Assembly (NCBI GenBank): GCA_023432005.1
Contig: JAEYVF010000052.1
Coordinates: 1-34,130, forward strand
DNA: 34,130 nt
Reading direction: 5' to 3'
Origin: Actinomycetes bacterium
GTDB taxonomy: Bacteria > Actinomycetota > Actinomycetes > Actinomycetales > Microbacteriaceae
The first letter of the stretch is position 1. Every line of letters begins with the position of its first letter. The notes under the pieces are model-generated. The model ran no database searches. It saw only the letters and a program-made list of their open reading frames with translations, and was not told the origin of the DNA. The translations under genes and the position numbers were made by a program. Shown here piece by piece: positions 31,623 to 34,130 of the stretch.

Positions 31623-32459
31623 ATGTCCACCCTCACCCCCCGAGCCCCCCGCACCCCCGCGCCGAAGGACCGCGCCCGCGCGACCTGGGCGGCGGGCGAC
31701 TACACCCGCATCGCCGACGAGCTCATCCCGAGCCTCGGACCGGCGCTCCTCGACGCACTCGGCGACGTCGCCGGGGAGCGACTGCTCGACGTCGCGGCGG
31801 GTGACGGCAACGTCGCGATCCCCGCGGCCCTCCGCGGCGCGCGCGTGACGGCCTCCGACCTCGTGCCGAAGCTGCTCGATGCCGGCCGCATCCGCGCGGA
31901 GGCGGTCGGTGCGAGCCTCGACTGGATCGAGGCGGATGCCGAGGCCCTGCCGTTCGCGGACGCATCGTTCGACGTCGTCACCTCCTGCGTCGGCGTCATG
32001 TTCACGCCCGACCACCAGCTCGCCGCCGACGAGCTCGTGCGCGTCACGCGCGCGGGCGGGCGGCTCGGCATCCTCAACTGGACGCCGAGGAGCTTCGTCG
32101 GACGTCTCTTCAGCACGATGTCGCGGTACCTCCCGCCCGCCCCGGCGGGCACGATCCCGCCGCCCGCCTGGGGCGACCTCGATCACGTCGTCGACCTCTG
32201 GGGCGACAGCGTCGACATCGTGTCGGCGACGACCGGCACCCTCGTGACCGACGCGTTCCCGAGCCGCGGCGACTTCCGTCGCTTCTTCGGGGCCTACTAC
32301 GGGCCCACCGTGATGGCGTTCGCGTCGCTCGCGGGCGATGAGGACGCGATGCGCGCCCTCGTCGAGGCGATCGACGACCTCGCGGAGGAGTTCACGCACT
32401 CCGACGGGATGCACTGGGAGTACCTCATCGTCACGGGGCGGCGGAGGGCAGAGTCATGA
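31623..32459 (+). CDS. Class I SAM-dependent methyltransferase
   Basis: A 278-residue methyltransferase with the Rossmann motif I LLDVAAGDGN (54-63), acidic ribose-binding position in VTASDLVPKLLD, and the UbiE/MT11-like stretch IEADAEALPFADASFDVVTS followed by LVRVTRAGGRLGILNWTPRS. The substrate is unknown; the UbiE-like core is shared by enzymes acting on quinones, lipids and small molecules. GAAAGGA lies about 8 bases before the ATG. It is divergent from tetR and its stop overlaps the next small gene (ATGA), forming an operon with it and the regulator downstream. Confidence 0.9.
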   Translation: MSTLTPRAPRTPAPKDRARATWAAGDYTRIADELIPSLGPALLDALGDVAGERLLDVAAGDGNVAIPAALRGARVTASDLVPKLLDAGRIRAEAVGASLDWIEADAEALPFADASFDVVTSCVGVMFTPDHQLAADELVRVTRAGGRLGILNWTPRSFVGRLFSTMSRYLPPAPAGTIPPPAWGDLDHVVDLWGDSVDIVSATTGTLVTDAFPSRGDFRRFFGAYYGPTVMAFASLAGDEDAMRALVEAIDDLAEEFTHSDGMHWEYLIVTGRRRAES

Positions 32460-32650
32460 GCGACTACGGCCGCACCTGGCGCACCGGTCCCGACGAGCCG
32501 CGCGTCCAGCTCGAGCTCGAGTACCGCAGACGCGCCCTCGAGCGCGTCGAACCCCGGGCTCCGCGCACGCGGACGCTCATGCGCACGGCGGTGCGGGCGG
32601 TGATCGACGGATGCGTCCGTCTCCGCCGAGCGCTACCGTGGGCGGCATGA
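32456..32650 (+). CDS. Arg-rich small protein, unknown function
   Basis: A 64-residue product starting MSDYGRTWRTGPDEP. It has 15 arginines and no lysine; the second half (RTLMRTAVRAVIDGCVRLRR) could form an amphipathic helix. I do not recognise a family. Both ends overlap neighbours as ATGA: its start with the methyltransferase stop and its stop with the ATG of the HTH-ATPase gene. Such tight packing supports it being translated, but without homologues it may be a bridging reading frame. Confidence 0.5.
   Translation: MSDYGRTWRTGPDEPRVQLELEYRRRALERVEPRAPRTRTLMRTAVRAVIDGCVRLRRALPWAA
32634..32639 (+). promoter_or_regulatory. Candidate -10 in front of the HTH-ATPase gene
   Basis: TACCGT ends 7 bases before the ATG at 32647, matching the leaderless spacing seen elsewhere, although the gene also overlaps its upstream neighbour. 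Confidence 0.35.
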
Positions 32651-34130
32651 GCGGCGTGGAGCTCACCCCGCGCGAAGCCGAGGTGCTCACGGCGATCGGT
32701 CGGCGGCTCACCAACGCCGAGATCGCCGAGACCTTCTACGTCTCCGTCCGCACCGTCGAGTCGCACATCGCGAGCTTGCGTCGCAAGCTCGGCGCGGCCT
32801 CCCGAGCCCAGCTCGTGGAGGCCGCGCTGTCGCGTCGGCGGGATGTCGTCGACTCGCCCGGCGGACCGCTCCGGGGCCGACGCACGGAGCTCGCATCGCT
32901 CACGGCGCTCGTCGCCCGTTCCGACGTCGTCGCCCTCACGGGTCCGCCCGGAGCGGGGAAGTCGCGCCTCGCCCGTGAACTGCTGCACGACACGGAGGCG
33001 GTCCCCGTGCTCGTCGCGCTCGACGGCGCCCGCCCCGCGGAGCTCGCCGGTCGCCTCGCCGATGCACTCGACGTCGTCCTCGGCCTCAACAACGACGTCG
33101 TGAACTCGTGCGTCGTCGCCCTCGGCGCCCGCCCCCACCTCGTCGTGTTCGATGACGCCGACGGCGCCGTGGAGGAGGTGCACGAGCTCGCGCGCGCGAT
33201 CACGCGCCGTGCGCCCGCGACGCGTATCGTCGTCACCTCCGTGCAGCCGCCCGTCGACGTGGCGGGGGAGGAGCGCATCGGGGGCATCCTGGACCGCGAC
33301 GACGCCGTGGCGCTCTTCCGCGACCGCGCGGGCGACGCCGTCGCCGCGACGGACGCGGCGGCGATCACGCGCGTCTGCGAGCTCGTCGACGACCTCCCGC
33401 TCGGCATCGTGCTCGCGGCCGCGGCAGCGCGCAGCCTGTCGCTCGAGGAGATCGAAAAGCGGCTGCGCGGCGACCTGGGGGTGCTCGAACGCCGCGCGGG
33501 CAGCCGCCACGCCTCGCTCGGCGCCGCGATCGAGCGCGCGATGGACGGCCTCGCCGGCGACGACCGGGAGGCGCTGCGCGCGCTGGTCGCGGGTCCTCCG
33601 CGCTTCGCGCTCCCCGCGGCCGACGTGCTCATCGGCCGGGATGCCGCGGGTGCCGTCGCGCGCCTCCGTGAGGCGTCGTTCGTCGTGCCGGCCGGGGTGT
33701 CGCCCGACGGCGCGCTCTACCGCGTGCCGAGCGCGGTGCGCACCCACGTGCGGGCGATGACGGGGTCGCGGGCGATCGAGCAGGTGCGTGAGCGCGGCTT
33801 CGCCTCCTGGCGGGCGCGGCTGAGAGAGGTGGCCGCGGCGGCGCGCCGCGATGACAGGCCGGAGGCGGGGGAGCGCGCGCGGTGGGTCGCATCGAACGCG
33901 GCGGCGCTCGTGCCCCTCGTCGAGCTGTCGCCCCGCGAGCGCGGCGCCGTCGTGGGGGATCTCGCGTTCTGCATCGAGCAGTACGGCCCTCACGCCGAGG
34001 TGCTCGCGGTGATCTCGGAGCTCACGAGCGAGGAGCTGCTCGCCGCCGCCGACATCGAGAGCCTCCACGCGATCGCCCTCGCGCTGTGCTTCCGGGATCT
34101 GCGGGAGGTCGCGCCCGTCGTGGCGGCGGC
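32647..34130 (+). CDS. Regulator with N-terminal LuxR-type HTH and P-loop ATPase, 3' end missing
   Basis: The frame is open from the ATG at 32647 to the window end (494 complete codons). Residues 3-60 are a LuxR/GerE-type HTH: LTPREAEVLTAIGRRLTNAE, then FYVSVRTVESHIASLRRKLGA. An AAA/STAND-like ATPase follows, with Walker A GPPGAGKS (99-106) and Walker B HLVVFDD (164-170), then LVDDLPLGIVLAAAAARSLS, a motif seen in NB-ARC/AfsR-type ATPases. The remainder is helical and may lead into repeats beyond the window. LAL/MalT-type regulators carry the HTH at the C-terminus; here it is N-terminal. It probably controls transcription in response to a ligand. It overlaps the small gene before it (ATGA). 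Confidence 0.85.
   Translation, partial: MSGVELTPREAEVLTAIGRRLTNAEIAETFYVSVRTVESHIASLRRKLGAASRAQLVEAALSRRRDVVDSPGGPLRGRRTELASLTALVARSDVVALTGPPGAGKSRLARELLHDTEAVPVLVALDGARPAELAGRLADALDVVLGLNNDVVNSCVVALGARPHLVVFDDADGAVEEVHELARAITRRAPATRIVVTSVQPPVDVAGEERIGGILDRDDAVALFRDRAGDAVAATDAAAITRVCELVDDLPLGIVLAAAAARSLSLEEIEKRLRGDLGVLERRAGSRHASLGAAIERAMDGLAGDDREALRALVAGPPRFALPAADVLIGRDAAGAVARLREASFVVPAGVSPDGALYRVPSAVRTHVRAMTGSRAIEQVRERGFASWRARLREVAAAARRDDRPEAGERARWVASNAAALVPLVELSPRERGAVVGDLAFCIEQYGPHAEVLAVISELTSEELLAAADIESLHAIALALCFRDLREVAPVVAA

Noticed and set aside
1..34130. CRISPR arrays, tRNA or rRNA genes, insertion sequences, prophage or defence genes.
   Set aside because: No regularly spaced repeats, no cloverleaf with CCA-type ends recognised, and no transposase, integrase, Cas or restriction-modification motifs.

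Overview
The window is a high-GC (about 70% by eye) chromosomal segment from an actinobacterium, most likely a member of Microbacteriaceae or a close relative. The gene order divIVA-lspA-rluD-dnaE, the ctaCDF and ctaE-qcrCAB respiratory blocks with trpD alongside, a DUF3043-type protein beside an M20 dipeptidase, and frequent leaderless-looking starts all point that way. Nearly every base is coding. No tRNA, rRNA, insertion sequence, phage gene or CRISPR array was seen, and no gap without a gene exceeds about 210 bases.

Layout. 1-5906 (+): C-terminal part of DivIVA/Wag31, signal peptidase II, an RluA/RluD-family pseudouridine synthase and DNA polymerase III alpha. 5907-6115: a long inverted repeat between converging genes. 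6116-9605: a flavin-reductase-like protein (-), then hisD, nrdR and pyrD (+). 9618-12029: a DUF3043-type membrane protein (-), an M20 dipeptidase and an ErpA/IscA-type Fe-S carrier (+). 12030-12236: a hairpin-rich intergenic region. 12237-15712 (+): cytochrome c oxidase subunits II, I and IV plus a translationally coupled GNAT acetyltransferase. 15773-20282 (-): ctaE-qcrC-qcrA-qcrB, a terminator, then a 70-residue membrane protein. 20388-21440 (+): trpD. 21457-27110 (-): a five-gene unit in the order ROK regulator, sugar-binding lipoprotein, ABC ATPase, ABC permease, FMN alpha-hydroxy-acid oxidase. 27215-29558 (+): argG and nadE. 29596-31498 (-): TetR regulator and an alditol-oxidase-like flavoenzyme. 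31623-34130 (+): a methyltransferase, an Arg-rich small protein, and a regulator with an N-terminal LuxR-type HTH followed by a P-loop ATPase, cut by the window end.

How the genes work together. The two respiratory blocks supply the parts of an actinobacterial cytochrome bcc-aa3 supercomplex: diheme QcrC, a Rieske protein with an N-terminal membrane region, QcrB and CtaCDEF. ErpA next door could serve Fe-S maturation. The ROK/ABC/oxidase unit and the AldO-like gene suggest uptake of a sugar or polyol and O2-dependent oxidation of hydroxy compounds; the substrate is not determinable here. The rest is housekeeping biosynthesis (His, Trp, Arg, pyrimidine, NAD).

Most worth a second look: (1) a perfect 15-bp inverted repeat that would hide the aldO start codon only in transcripts reading through from tetR; (2) alternative hairpins between erpA and ctaC; (3) a 33-bp-arm inverted repeat after dnaE with a partial relative at the trpD promoter; (4) about a dozen start codons sitting 6-9 nt behind a -10-like hexamer; (5) the unusual ROK-ABC-hydroxy-acid-oxidase operon. 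I do not see a clearly new defence or mobile system.
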